A stretch of 64,000 bases of DNA from Phallusia mammillata (Eukaryota; Chordata; Ascidiacea; Phlebobranchia; Ascidiidae): positions 126,207-190,206 of the forward strand of contig QLIY01000150.1 in assembly GCA_003260075.1 (NCBI GenBank), in the 5' to 3' direction. Positions 32,713 through 46,000 of the stretch are shown here, piece by piece. The translations under genes were made by a program, and so were the position numbers. Each line of letters begins with the position of its first letter. Within the stretch, counting starts at the first letter, position 1. The notes below the pieces were generated by a model. The model ran no database searches. It worked only from the letters and a program-made list of their open reading frames with translations, and was not told the DNA's origin.

Positions 32713-35700
32713 ATGAACAAAATGCAGGCACATACGCCAAACAAGCCATTAACATTACATGGCAAGCAGATAAGGACACCAAAAAGTGCACCTGCCTACA
32801 GAACTAAGTCTTATAAGTCTGATGTGGATGAGACATTGTTTGGTGTGCCTTCTCGCTATGTGCAGCAGTCTGAAACAAAGCGAATGTCCGATGAAAAAGA
32901 GTGGGACCCACCATGGGGTACCAGCCCTGGCAAGAAAGGAGTACCACTGTTGTGGACCCCGTTTGAATACAAGGATTTTAACGGTAAATAACACAAAATA
33001 GGGGGGGGGGATCCCGTTATGTGCAGCAGTCTGAAACAAAGCGAATGTCAGATGAAAAAGAGTGGGACCCACCATGGGCTACCAGCCCTGGCAAGAAAGG
33101 AGTACCACTGTTATGGACCCCGTTTGAATACAAGGATTTTAACGGTAAATAACACAAAATAATAATATTTATGTTTTCACGCTTTTCCTTTTTCCAAAAT
33201 TTGTTGTGGGCATAAAAGAGATTAAAAAAACAAGATTATGATTATGGTCAAATATTTGTTTTTTATCAATAACATTTATACCTATGTGCACTAAATTAAA
33301 TAAAACAAGTATTTTAATCAATCACTCTGTTGTATGATGCCACTAGAGTTATTGGCTCTATTGAAAGGGGGGGGGGGTTTATGTTTTCACGCTTTTCTTT
33401 TAAAATTTGTTGTGGGCATAAAAGAGAGTAAAAAATCAAGATTATGATTTATGGTCAATTATTTGTTTTTTATCAATAACATTTAAACCTCTGTGCACTA
33501 AATTAAATAAATCAAGTATTTTAACCAATCACTCTGTTGTATGATGCCACTAGAGTTATTGGCTCTATTGAAAAGCAACATCTGTAATAATTCATTGTTT
33601 GTGTGTTTTTGCCCTCAGGAATGCTTGCTTCCGAACAGAATCAAAATCGCAAAGCTACCTCGAAGCCGACTACACCCAGGTCAGCCAGAAGCAAGAACAA
33701 ATACAGGTGAACAATTGTCTTAACTTATATATATATATGCCTTTTGGTTTGTAATCTTAAAGAATTCAGGCATACTCAAAATTAAACTATTGTTTATGAT
33801 AGTTTTTTTTAAAAACTATATTTCAAACGGTTTGATTTTTGTTCAGCATTGCATTGTTGCTCACCTTGACAAAAAGCAATTTAGAAATATTTTCTTGAAA
33901 GAATTAGTCCCAAATGTTGAAATATTTAAACTTAGTATGTTAGTCGCCATCTTTTTTGGTGCATGTAACAATTATATATATATATATATGCGTTATTTTA
34001 GGCCAGTGACTTTTAACAACCACAAATTCTTTAAACTATAAAAAAAATGTTTACCATTGTTGATTAAAAGGGGGGGGGGCCGTTATTTTAGGCCATTGCT
34101 TGTGACTTTTAACAACTACAAATTCTTTAAACTATAAAAAAAATGTTTACCATTGTTGATTAAAAATATTAAATTTCATGTATACATGTAAAGATTCCTC
34201 TTGCTGGTACTAATGGCCATGTCTTGTGGCAAGTTTATTAACTGAAGTAGAGTTAAAAACATGGTATAAGGGTATAGTATTATGTCGACAACTAAATTTT
34301 GTTGACTTTGACATTACTTCACATGATAAAGAAAATTCAAGGCAGAACCTCATATTTTTTGACAAACAGAATTGTGCCCTTAGGCATTGAACGAATGTTT
34401 GCATTGAGCACAGTTAAGTTGTGTGCTGAAACCCACACTCTCTGAATACAGGCTTCGGAGCCACACACCCACTTATGTGGACGAGACGTTGTTCGGCTCA
34501 CGGCTCGAGGAACCTACCTTCAAGGCCCCTTGGAACAATGAAAACAATAACAACCAAGCGGGCAGACAACTTCTGTGGTCACCACAAGTCAAGGCCTACC
34601 CATTGACGCCGCGTTCCGAAGCTGCCACACTTGACAGACCAGGATCTCGTTTGGTACACAACTGTTGTTATTCAAGCTTCACTATAAATAGATGTCTGTG
34701 AGCACCATTGTTTGCAAGCTATAAGTGTTGAATGAATTTAAGCATTGTTGCACTGATATTGTATTTTATATAATACCAAAAGCTTTTGTGGAAAATCAAG
34801 GCTCTGGTGTTTTGGTAATCCCTTTTGTGGCATATTCCAGTGGTCCATTAAATATTCAAGAACTTGACTTATGTTCTTTGTAATCAGATTTTGACTTGTT
34901 AACCCTCTGTATTGGATGCTTTTTTTAGTTCTTTTCGTAAACTGCTCAACATAAACCATTTATTCTACCATGTTCCTAGCTATATCTGACCAGCCCAATT
35001 TAGGTAGCTTGGGTATTAACTGGCTTTAAAAACATGTTCGAGTGTCGAAATTCAGTTTTTCAGTTGATTTTACAATTACAATTTTAAAGGGTGAATATGA
35101 TGATCCATATATTCCTCCAACACCAAGGAATGTTGCCGATAGCAACCATGCCACTCCGGTGATCCGACAAAGACCTGGTTCCTCAATCAGAACTCCGAAC
35201 AAAATGAGACCGGCAAGCGCTAAACATGTCAAACAGAAACTTGACTTTACGAGTAAGCAATTTAATTGTAACCTATGTAGAAATAACTTATATTTTAGTG
35301 ACTCAATCAACCTAAGTTGTTCGACATAAGAAAACGGTTATCCTAAAAAAATAGATGACACTTACTAGGTAGTAGGTACCAAATTGCCTCTTGCTATACA
35401 TACATTTTAATTAACTGTAATTACATACCACCCATAAGTATACCGTTTTTGCCCAGTTTATGACTATTTTTTAAGAATCGTAACTAGGGGGGGGGGTATA
35501 CATTTTAATTAACTGTAATTACATACCACCCAGAATTATACCGTTTTTGCCCAGTTTATGACTATTTTTTAAGAATCGTAACTAACCTGTGGGACACTTT
35601 TTGGCATTTGGGTAATGCAGTATTTTCATTATTTATTCAAAAGTAAGAACAAACACCTTAGTGTTTATGTTTAGAAATACTGTTTTTAGAAGTTTACAAA

Positions 35701-37417
35701 TCTTTTTTCGGATGCTAACAAACTCAGTACATACCAATACATACTATTTTATTAGCAGTCCTTTCTTCAGATGCTAACAAACTCAGTACATAAAATATTA
35801 TTGCGTGATGTAATTAGGATTTCTATGATTTTTAGCTGATGATGATCCAGAGACAAAGCAGATCATCGACCGAGCTCTACATCTGGCAAAAGTTACACGA
35901 GATGCTGCGTTAGCAGAGAGAAGAAACTCAGATGGTTTCTCACCTTGGAGGAGACCAAATTCTGCTAGAGGTAAAAATGTTAAACTGATTGTTTTGTTGT
36001 GCCAAGTTTACTTTTAGATGCCTGATAAACACATGAGATTTGGTGGGTCATCTGCTACACAAAAACAACTCATTCAAAATTGATTGATGTTTATAATTCT
36101 CCCAAATTTTGTGTGTGCAAAATGTTTATTAGTCCATCAATTTTTAATTTTTGAAACTATTTAAGTGTATATATATAATATATTTATTGTTTTCATGCAG
36201 CAATGTCCAGAAACAAGTAATAAACTCTGCAGACTCTAGTACTTGCACTTTAATTTATGAGTTGGCAAAAGAACCAAACCTAAAATGTCATGACAAACAT
36301 TACCAGCTAAACAGTTTTCATTAAAAATCTGGTACTGTAGTAACTTATTAGTTTTATACAGAACGGCCATCACCACGAGTTCCTGGTTTAAGGACAGCCC
36401 ATCTTAGTGATTATGCATCTGATGATGATGACACATTGTCCGCAACTGGTGTTCGAATGCCATTGTCAGCAAGAAGTGACAGATCGAGTCGACCAAGCTC
36501 TGTCAGGTGCAATTATGTTGTTAGCAACTAAGTGTTGGTGATTTACATGACTTTCCATTTTTGCTCATGCCCAACTATTCCAGTTCATTGTGTTATTGAA
36601 ATCACACAATAAATCCAGTTACGTTGATGAAATGTTTTAGTATTTACCCTATTTACACACTCATGTTTTAAGCCAAATATATTTGAATATTATGTGGTTT
36701 TCAAGTCTAATTGGCTTGTGTAATGTAAAATCCGGAATATATATCATGTAAATATTGACTTCATTAAAACTGGATAATATAGACCTGCAGTTAATTAAAA
36801 AAATAGTTTTGAATAACATGGGTGCCAAGTTTTAACGATCATAAAGAATCCATGAAAATTAACAATTGGTAGGTAAGTATAAATTTCTGTGGCAGCCAAG
36901 GGTACATGGTAATCAGCTGCGTGGAAAATGCCAAAAATAATTTTGCACAGCGCCAAATGCCAGACTACATGGTTCATTAGATAGGAAATGCCAGTGATTT
37001 TGCATGGCAATGGCATAGCATGGCCTAACAGTCATGTGTGTTTCCTAGATAAACACAAACCTATATTGTTGAGTATGTGTTGTAATTTAAAGCTTATTCC
37101 TAGAAGTAATTTGTGTTCAACTGTTCACACACCAATGAACTGTAAATAGGCCACCACAAGCAAGGTATATTACAGTTTTAAATTCCACACGGTAGGTAGT
37201 AAGGCATATGAGCAAATGTTGACGTACGGAAAGAGCTAAATTCAGATAAATAGGGGTTAAATGACCCGAATTTTGCAGTCATTGGCTCGTCATGCATGAC
37301 TTCACATTGGGTCGCATTCGTCACGCATTACTAATTCCATCTCCACCCAGGTTGCGGTCCCGTTCTGCACAACGCAGCAGCAGCGCTGTGGCAAGTCGCC
37401 CCTCCTTTAAACCTTAG
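32713..37417 (+). CDS. RITA1: RBPJ-interacting and tubulin-associated protein 1
   Basis: Seven exons, all phases consistent: 32713-32983, 33619-33706, 34452-34653, 35090-35252, 35836-35970, 36362-36506, 37351-37417, giving 356 residues (human RITA1 is 269). Two copies of the family signature are present: DVDETLFG...WDPPW...LLWTP in exon 1 and HTPTYVDETLFGSRLEEPTF...LLWSP in exon 3, matching the two YVDETLFG/CDESLFGSR blocks of vertebrate RITA1. RITA1 shuttles between nucleus and cytoplasm, exports RBPJ to dampen Notch signalling, and binds tubulin. The rest is Ser/Arg/Pro-rich and looks disordered (AHLSDYASDDDDTLSATG). Exon 1 is partly duplicated at 33011-33144 after a gap. The start at 32713 is the first ATG after BBIP1; a second in-frame ATG lies three codons later. 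Confidence 0.92.
33011..33144 (+). repeat. Duplicate of the end of RITA1 exon 1 after a G-run gap
   Basis: It repeats the exon from the ETLFG-downstream segment to the donor site, then the intron. A few substitutions distinguish it, including one that changes Gly to Ala in the PPWG segment. The intervening run of 10 G (33001-33010) marks an unmerged contig overlap. Only one of the two copies should enter the gene model. Confidence 0.8.
33168..33577. repeat. Duplicated RITA1 intron 1 segment around G-run 33367-33377
   Basis: About 200 bases repeated with scattered changes. Confidence 0.8.
33965..34165. repeat. AT microsatellite and duplicated RITA1 intron 2 segment
   Basis: A TA repeat at about 33973-33990 is followed by two near-copies around G-run 34070-34079. 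Confidence 0.7.
35395..35585. repeat. Duplicated RITA1 intron 4 segment around G-run 35487-35496
   Basis: About 90 bases repeated with one or two changes. Confidence 0.8.
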
Positions 37418-37540
37418 CCCCCGTACCGAAAACAAGTTGATGACGTCATGGGCACGTGACAGTAGTCAATGAAGTGTGGACACTGAAAGTGCTGAGATTT
37501 TGAAAAAGCGTATTGTTTCATGTTCAGTTTGGTTTTTTAA

Positions 37541-37546
37541 AATAAA
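37541..37546 (+). terminator. Poly(A) signal of RITA1
   Basis: AATAAA 124 bases after the RITA1 stop, followed by a G/T-rich stretch. It is the first canonical signal found after the BBIP1-RITA1 pair. Confidence 0.6.
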
Positions 37547-40031
37547 GTCATTTGGGGTAAAAGTGACTATCATTCCTAGGTGGCGTTTTTAACTCATTTT
37601 TCTATTAATTAAAAAAACTCTAGCATATCAAAACATTGCATGATTTTTTTATGTGTTTAACAAAACTACAAGGTTATTTACGTAGTGCTTAGATGAAAAT
37701 TCGTTTTTCACCACAAAATTGAACGCATAAAAGTCTGTGGTTGTTAATGTAAGCCTTAAAAATCGCCTTTAATGATATTAGTAGTGTGTCTAATTTTTGT
37801 TATCGCGTTTTCTTGACACAGTGGCAAACATTAGTAAAAATTTGTTTAATAATTGTCAAAGTTCGTTGTTTAAATGAAAGTGAAAAATCTAAAACATCCT
37901 TGCTCTGTCAAAAGTAACCATTCTCCTCAACCGAATTTTCAACTATAAGTGCAGTCTCCGTTAGACAATATTCGCTCATGTGGAAACAAAATTGTTTTCC
38001 ACTGTTTGTTTTTCAACGCCTATTAACATTGTTGCTTTTAGTGTAAAAGTTGTTCATATTTTGTGTACATCTATTTTTGGTGCTGGTGTTGTCAGTACGA
38101 CTTTATTGCAAAACTTATTTTGTTGACTTGTTGTAATGCTCGTTAAACTTTAAAAACACCAAGATAGCCCCGATATGGCAGAGGTTTTCAACTGGGGGTA
38201 TTTTATTCTCTAAGGGAAACTTGACATATCCTGAGATTAAATATAGCGAAACACAAACTTGGACGTTTTTCATGAGATATAAAGAATAATTAAACTTATT
38301 TAGTCGATTTTATTTTTACAATGTCACCTACTTATACCAGTAACATCAGATAACATCGTCAAGAAACTTACCTAAACTTTGTTTTTGTACCAGTTGTATA
38401 ATATTGTAAGAAAAAAACGCTAGGCTAATTCAATTTCGACTGCGGCAAAAAGGGGTAAACTAAACATAATACAAAAGGCTGGAACCCTCTGTCATATGCA
38501 TTTGGCGATAGGTACTTATTTCTGACTCATTAACTAAAACATTTACACTTAACTATGTTCTCTGTATTTCAGTGTTAAATTTTCACGAATAACTTTCAGT
38601 CTTATTTCACTTTGTGGTTACGGAAAGGTAACTTTATTGTTTGTGTGACTATAGCTAAAGTGTTTTTTGTGTAGTTATGTGTGTGCCTGCGTCTCTAACT
38701 GTTACGTGCTCCAGAAAGTTCACATGTCAAGCTTGTTGGCTTATTCGCTGTACAGCTTTCCCATTCCCATGTTTTACCGTGGTGCATTTCCGACTGTATA
38801 GCACCGAAAAGTTAAAATCCATTTTTGCACTACTAAAACGCCCCATTTTCCAGCTGTTGGATATTTTTACAAATCCGCCTAAAACCTACGGTATCTGTAT
38901 TCAACTGGTTCTTAACCTTTTCCGTGCGCACGTATTCCTTTAACTGCAAGTCTAAATCAAATCGCAGTAATGGACATGAAATTTTGTGAAGTGGTGAAAA
39001 TTGTATTCGTAAATTATAACTATTTTCAACCATACTAAACTTTACTCTTCACAAACATGCCTAAGCAGCCTTTATTTTGACACCCCAATTTCGTACCTTT
39101 GCTTTAGTGCAACACCATGTACCCCTGGTTAAATAAACCCTGATCTACACCCAAAATTATAATCCCTAACTTAACGATTTTGATGACTTCTCAACATCTG
39201 AAATAACTCAATTAAATTGGAGAAAAGTTATTAGCTTAACTTGGTCATTTCTTTTCTTTGAATATCAAATAAAACAACATAAACATGCTAAAAATAGTTT
39301 TAATGAAACGTGAAAAATACTCCTTTTAGAAAAAGTCGCGTATATGAACACCGGAATGTGAATTCACTTTATGTATTTCAGCAACTTGCTGTGTTCATTT
39401 ATATATTATACATATATATCTTGTGTTTATTGTACATTTATACATGCGGCGGACGGAGCACTGTGCCAAACTGTACATTGATTGCGATGTAACTTCATAT
39501 AAGCGCGGCGCTATTTCTACGACTAACAAACGGTTGCTGGTCTGCTACCAAAAAAAAAACGCGGGAAATTTGAAAATACAAAACAAGTACATAACATGAA
39601 CAGTTGCAAATACTAGCACGAAGTTACTGCATGAAGAAAGTTGGGCGGTAAGAATAACAATTAAGTTAGTACAAAAAGAAAACAAAGCACAGTGAAAAAT
39701 ACTTTGCATGCACGATTTTCCAAAGCGAGTTATTGGACGTAGCCTACTTTGTTCAATCAACCAACCCAGACAGGTAATAAGCAATCAAAATTTCAATACA
39801 TAACTTAATATGATTAAACATGGCAAATTTGGCCAATTGAAATATGTTTTAAAGGTTAAACTTAATTAGTTAACCAGTTTTTGGCAGATAAAATGTGGAC
39901 TATGTGGGCGCTCAACACACCTTTAATTGTTTTAATGAGGGCGGAATTAGGAAAAGCACGGCTGTGGCACAAGCGAAAAGCACTGCTATGCTTGCATTAC
40001 GAGAAGAAGGCTCACAAATGCACCACTCGCA
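37547..40031. other. Intergenic space between RITA1 and the LRR gene
   Basis: The two genes converge here. Apart from the hAT-like element at 38179-38491 and short TA-rich tracts near 39400 I see no coding exon, RNA gene or conserved motif. Confidence 0.6.
38179..38491. mobile_element. Probable hAT-like element downstream of RITA1
   Basis: Ends CAGAGGTTTTCAACTGG and GGCTGGAACCCTCTG are imperfect inverted repeats. The flanking octamers CGATATGG and TCATATGC share six bases, as in an old insertion. Confidence 0.5.
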
Positions 40032-43000
40032 TTACACAGCCATGCTTATTGCTTGTGGAACCTCTAAAGAGCCGGATTTTTTCAGTCCAATACGATTTTC
40101 CTTCATTTTCTCTTTCTTCAATTTATCCGTAATACTGGAATCACTCTGACTGGAGAGCCTCTCTCGAATGCACGCCCCAGCTGTCGAGGAATCCACACTA
40201 ATTATAGGTGGACCTGCGGGCTCCACAGAAGCGTTTTTGTCTGATTGCTTTTTGAGCGACATGAGAAATCGTTCAGCCTCTGCTCCTGCTGCGTCTTTGC
40301 TCACTTTGCGTTTCTTGTTTTTCTGCTTTTTGGACGCCGGTGGAGTTGTTTGCATGTCGCCAGCTTCTTGAGTGGGCTGTTGAAGTCAAAAACAGGTATG
40401 TTATGTAAATGTTGTTTACATCTAAACTGCTGATTTATCAAGTGTAAATTGTAACTTATGATATTGGTTTACCTATAATGTTAGGAACCCAATTAGACAC
40501 TATCGTGTTGGCCCGTTTAGTGAATACAGTCTTTTATTGGCATCATTATTTTAAGTGACAATAGCGATTGAGTTAAGTTGAGTTTTTTTCGCTTGGTGAA
40601 AGAAAACATAGCGACACAGTAGCACTAAAAACAATCACCAAGCCTAGCTGCGCAACGTTATGGAGTGTAAAACAGTGAAGTACACAATTGGTGGATGATA
40701 CCAAAACGCACTGCAGCTACACCATGTTATAAAGCGTTATGTGACTGGAGCTCACAACGAAGTGAGGTTGGCGAGGTGTTGGTAAACACGACTGGGGAAG
40801 AAATGTTTGATTGTTGTTGAAATAGAAAGCTTTTACTACTTACGTGTACATTATAATGTGGGTTATTCACTACATACACGCTTCCTGACAGTTTTGTTGC
40901 AATAAAAAATAGTAGTAAATTGCTGCAATGTGTGCGATGTGTAAATATCTCTAATTTTGAAAGCTTACAGCAACCAGCGCGGGGCAGTGATTGAGCTACT
41001 AACACCATACCTCACGGCACACCCAAAAATGCCTAATTTTCGACAAGTGGCGCAAAGAGCACTTTTTTACATTTAAAACGTTATATCTCCAAAAATGCTC
41101 CGGTAAGGGCTATCAGGGTCGGGGTAAGGTATTAGCATTTAAAATTCAATAAAACTAACCAAAAAATTTAGTTACTTATGTAAAAATTATAAAAACTTAT
41201 TTCCCAACCAAACCCCTCTTTAGCCGCTAAATTAAAAAAATCAGCTCTTTACGTCCCCTTGTGAAAGCGAATCTCCCGTGAGGTATGGTGTTAAAACCAA
41301 CCAGACTACTTGCACAGCTTGAAAATGGAATTAATCAATAAAAGGTTAATGATACTAAAAACTATTTTTTTTACTCCGTTGATATGTATAAGCATGAAAG
41401 TTACCGTGTCTTGTTCCTCAGTTGGGGGGGGGGGACTTCGTTGATATGTATAAGCATGAAAGTTACCGTGTCTTGTTCCTCAGTTGTTGCTTCATGAGCT
41501 TGCAACTGAGCTTCGTCTTCAGCCTGTGACGCGGCCTCCTCTGATTGGATAGAGACGACACGGTCGAGTAACGGCGGTCTTTTGTGAAGGGTCTTAGCAC
41601 GAGCAAGCAACGCATCAACTGAACTTGCACCAGACTCAGCAGTTGGCAACTATACAGGTACACAAGTTTAGTTTAGGCTTTTTGTAGCAGTTTGAGACCA
41701 ATACAATACAATGTACTCATAGTCGTAAGTATAAAACATATTATTTAACTGTAAATGGCCGTGTGCATAATTTGCGCGACTCCAAAAGCGAAAAATCAAA
41801 TCACAAAATTGGTAAACTAAATGGTTACTGATATAAGTCAAAAGTAGATTCACTATTATAAAGCCTAACGCAAGGGTGTCCAACACGTGGCACGCGTGCC
41901 AAAAGTGGCACGCAGAGCATTTGAAAATGGCACACAAGCTTTTGCACATTTAAGTGGTAAACAGTAGGATTTGTTAGGCAAATAATTTTTTTCTATTGAT
42001 ATTCTTCTAGGCCTTTATTCTAAATTTAGTAAAGGTATCAGTATCAATGTTACACAAACCCACTAATTAAATTGTTCTTTTTGGGCCCCGTTGCAAACTA
42101 TTTGTATCTTGTGTCGCATAAACGGAATGAAAGGTTTCTGGAGTATCATAAACAAGTTTACTCGCATTGGACGACATATTTTTTTTCTAATTAATTAAAA
42201 GGGCTTCACATGTTTTCGGATTGAGTCCATACCGTTAAGATGTTTAAGACATGGTTTGAAAAAACTACCAAACGTTGCGGCACGCGAGCATATTTCAAAA
42301 CCAAAATTGGCACGGCGGTGTTTTCGAGATGGACACCACTGGTCTAACGCATCAACCATTGAAATAAAATTTGTTATTTCATTTTCTTTCTTTTTTTCAC
42401 GACCAAAACGAAATAAAATAATGCAAAAGGTAAAACCCTCGCAAAGGCACAAACTCAGAATATGTTTGTAGGGTTGCTTACCGATTGTTGGCCTGCCGGT
42501 TTAGTTGGTTGGTCGGAAGATTTCGTTGAAACTCGGAAACGTTCGGGAAGCTTCTGTTGCAGGGGATTTCCCTCCGCATAGAGTTTGGTGAGTTTTTTCA
42601 TTCCCAGAAGAGAAGTGGGCACCTGCTGAATTTTGTTACCTGTGAATGCAAAAAAATGTAGATTGGTTTGTTGTATTTTTAATTCGACCAAATTTTTTAT
42701 TTGTTAAACGTCACCTATCTCACTTCGTTTATTTTTTACCACTAAAATATAATTCATTATTTTAATTAACGTTACCCGTTATGTCCAGTTTGGCAAGATG
42801 TCTACACTTTTTCAGTGTCACTGGTATTTCGGTGATTTGGTTGTGCGACAAATTGAGCTCCTTCAAACTTTTTGCAAAATCCACTTTTTTCGGCAATTTT
42901 TGCACCTAAAGAGAGATACCAAGTGTGTTTAAAGTTCGAAAATCTTACTTTGTGCATTATTGTGGTTCAACAAAACCAAAGAGCTTAAAAAACATTGCGT

Positions 43001-46000
43001 ATGATTTACCTTGTTACGTGCGAAATTGAGATAAGTCGCCCATCTTAGCTTCTGAATTCCATCAGGAATTTCGCTCAAATTGTTGCTGGAAACGTTCAAA
43101 GATCGAACCTACAAAAGCAAATATTGTTATCCCGCTGTTTACAAACAGTACCCGTCACTTTACTTCACCTTTCAGAACAAAATTTTGACAGAAAAATTTT
43201 GATTTAAAAGTGGCACAAGGTTTTTCAATTCGTCTGTTTTTAGTCATAATTTTTAAGCGGTCAATCGTGCACCTAAATTTTATTCAGCAACGAAATAACG
43301 TTTTTAATAGAGATTGCGAAATTCTTGGGAAAATTTGCATAATGTGTAAAATGTATTAAATTATTTGCTACTAACCGATGCAATTAGATCCAAATCATCT
43401 ACAATCTCGTCCAGGTGATTTTCGGAAACATCAAGCAATCTCAGGGAACCAGGTGGCGCCGAAGAGGGACGTTCTAGTTTTGCGAGTCGATTGTTGTTCA
43501 CACGCAAGTTCTGCAGAGAAGAATACCAAGGTAATTGCCACACATTTCTATTAAAATAGTCTGCTGTAATAGTAAACAGCTGTTAGAGACGAGAAAATGT
43601 AAATACCCTTAAAAAACCTGAAGCGAAAGAGTTGTTCAGACTTTTACAATGTCAACTATTAGGCACAAAAAAAGAACAAAAATCAGCAAAGAGCAACAAA
43701 ACAGAGGCAATACTTCATTAAAAAAACTCGTAAAAACTAAGACGCATTGATCGATTCGCAAACTCACCTCTAAACGCTGCAGAATGAATACATCCGGTTC
43801 AATTTCTTCCAACACATTATAAGACACATCAAGTGTAGATAGTGACGTCAGTTGCCCCACAGATTTGGGAAGTTGTTTCATTCTGTAATATGTAATAGTT
43901 TGGTAGACTAAGTTCCGACTAAAAGCATACCAAGGTACAGGTTATGGCTGAAGGTAATCAGTTGAAGCTCATAAAAAAACTCATAAAACAGAATACAGTA
44001 CAGCAAAATACATTTTAAAATAAACACATTAAGTTTCCTTTTCAAAGTTTAAATTCGGTACCATTGTTAATGGGTTAGGATTTGAAATTTATTTTACATG
44101 ACCGGTTTTTGATAATTTATTATTTATCTTTCTGTGTAGCTTACTGATGGAAAACATATTTTGTTGTGTTAAGATTTTAGAATGCAGCGAATATGTGTTT
44201 CTCGGTCCTAGAAAAGTTTGAAAAAAGGTTACCCCTATAGTCACTTTAAACATCAAAACACAAACGAAATGTTCAAACAAGATGTTGTATAACATTGCCT
44301 AGTGTATTGTTGTTTGCAAAGCTGTTTTCTCAATGCGAGACTTGCTAAACAAACTGAACGAACCCTGGAAATTGCCAAACAAACATAAAACTTCGGCCGC
44401 CCTTGAATTTGACCTCAAATATGCTTTCCTGATATTTATCGACAATATAACGCAGCGCCGAAACTCCTACAGCGAAACTTGAAACCTCACGCACGTCAGA
44501 TGTTGAATAAACACTCAACTTGTTTGGGCTTTGGTTGGTTCCCACAAAAATCTGTGGAGCCTGAAAGTCGGGATATTTCAAAATACAGGTGCGCTATAGG
44601 TTTGCGAGCAACCCATTGTGTCTGTTTAGTTTTAAAGGTATAGTGTTGATGCCTTGTGATAGAATTTACAGGTCGTGTGGTATTTCCCGTTGTTTAGGTT
44701 TTTTTCTTTCACGTTTTAACTAAAAAATTAGATTTGAATTGTTCAGTGGTGATGACGTCACGACATGACGCCACATGTTTGTTGCTTACTGACGAACACT
44801 AGTTTGAACTGTCTTACTTGTTATGCGATGCGTCCAAAGTCACTAAGTGTGTCCACTTGTCCACGTTTTCTGGCAATTGCTTCACTTCATTTCTTGCCAC
44901 ATTCAGGGGGGGGGGGGTCACATGTTTGTTGCTTACTGACGAACACTAGTTTGAACTGGCTTACTTGTTATGCGATGCGTCCAAAGTCACTAAGTGTGTC
45001 CACTTTTCCACGTTTTCTGGCAATTGCTTCACTTCATTTCTTGCCACATTCAGGGGGGGGGGGGAAATGTAGACGACCGAGGCTCTCCGGAAGTGACGTA
45101 ATTTGTGACGATGAAAGGTCAAGCGAGGTCAGAAAGCGAAGCTCGTTGAGTACTCGGTTGGGGACTTTGCCTGGAAAAATGGGAACAGTTTGTTGACAAA
45201 TATTCGTACAATGTATAAATATATACAAACCATAGATTAGGAGGGAGTTTTCATAGCGTGACGTCATAATCAACTTAAATTACGTAACCAGTGCTAAATG
45301 TACTGGCTGGTATATGTGCGTACAAATTGCAAGATATATAAACAATGAATTAATCGAATACAGTTTGACTGGAAACTCTTCGAATATTTATACTACGCAA
45401 GCTTTATTAAAAATTTCTGTTAAATTGTGTGTTTGTTTGCCTTTTGTGTTTTATATTCAATTCACGTGGTATTTTAAATTTGGCTCAAATTGAAAAAAAT
45501 ACAGCCTGTTACTAAATGATAACACAGCTGCAAGTATAAGGTAGACGCAAATGCAACAAATAAACATGCCTCACAATATATATGTTTTCTTAGGCTGCGT
45601 TTAAAGGCATTTCAGAACAAACAAAATAACATCTACATCTGGAGTTCAAATACCAACGCGCCGAAATGGCCCTTGTCAATCAAAACTGGGCTAACGATTG
45701 CATTCAATCAGGCCAAACGTCAATATTTGGAAAGTCTGTCGCTGAAGACATGTCCTAACGCATCCATTACGACCAGCTATTGTCAACATTAGAGAGTTTA
45801 ACTTGGATTTATTGGAATCAGTGTGAGGCATAGCAGGAAAATTACGACCGGTACTGCTTTTGTCCCGTTATTTAATAGCCCCTTGCGCGGGGGGGGGGGC
45901 ATGTCCTAACGCATCCATTACGACCAGCTATTGTCAACAATCGACTGTTTAACTTGGATTTATTGGAATCAGTGTGAGGCATAGCAGGAACATTACGACC

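Noticed and set aside
38677..38943. 88-codon plus-strand frame
   Set aside because: No motif, and no splice or start context that supports a gene.
40168..40433. Plus-strand frames over the last LRR exon
   Set aside because: Antisense shadows of the coding exon 40376-40032.
44345..44581. Minus-strand 78-codon frame in an LRR intron, with KYQESIFEVKFKGGRSFMF
   Set aside because: The LRR exons on both sides splice directly to each other in phase and it has no LRR pattern; no family recognised, so it is left as a possible remnant.
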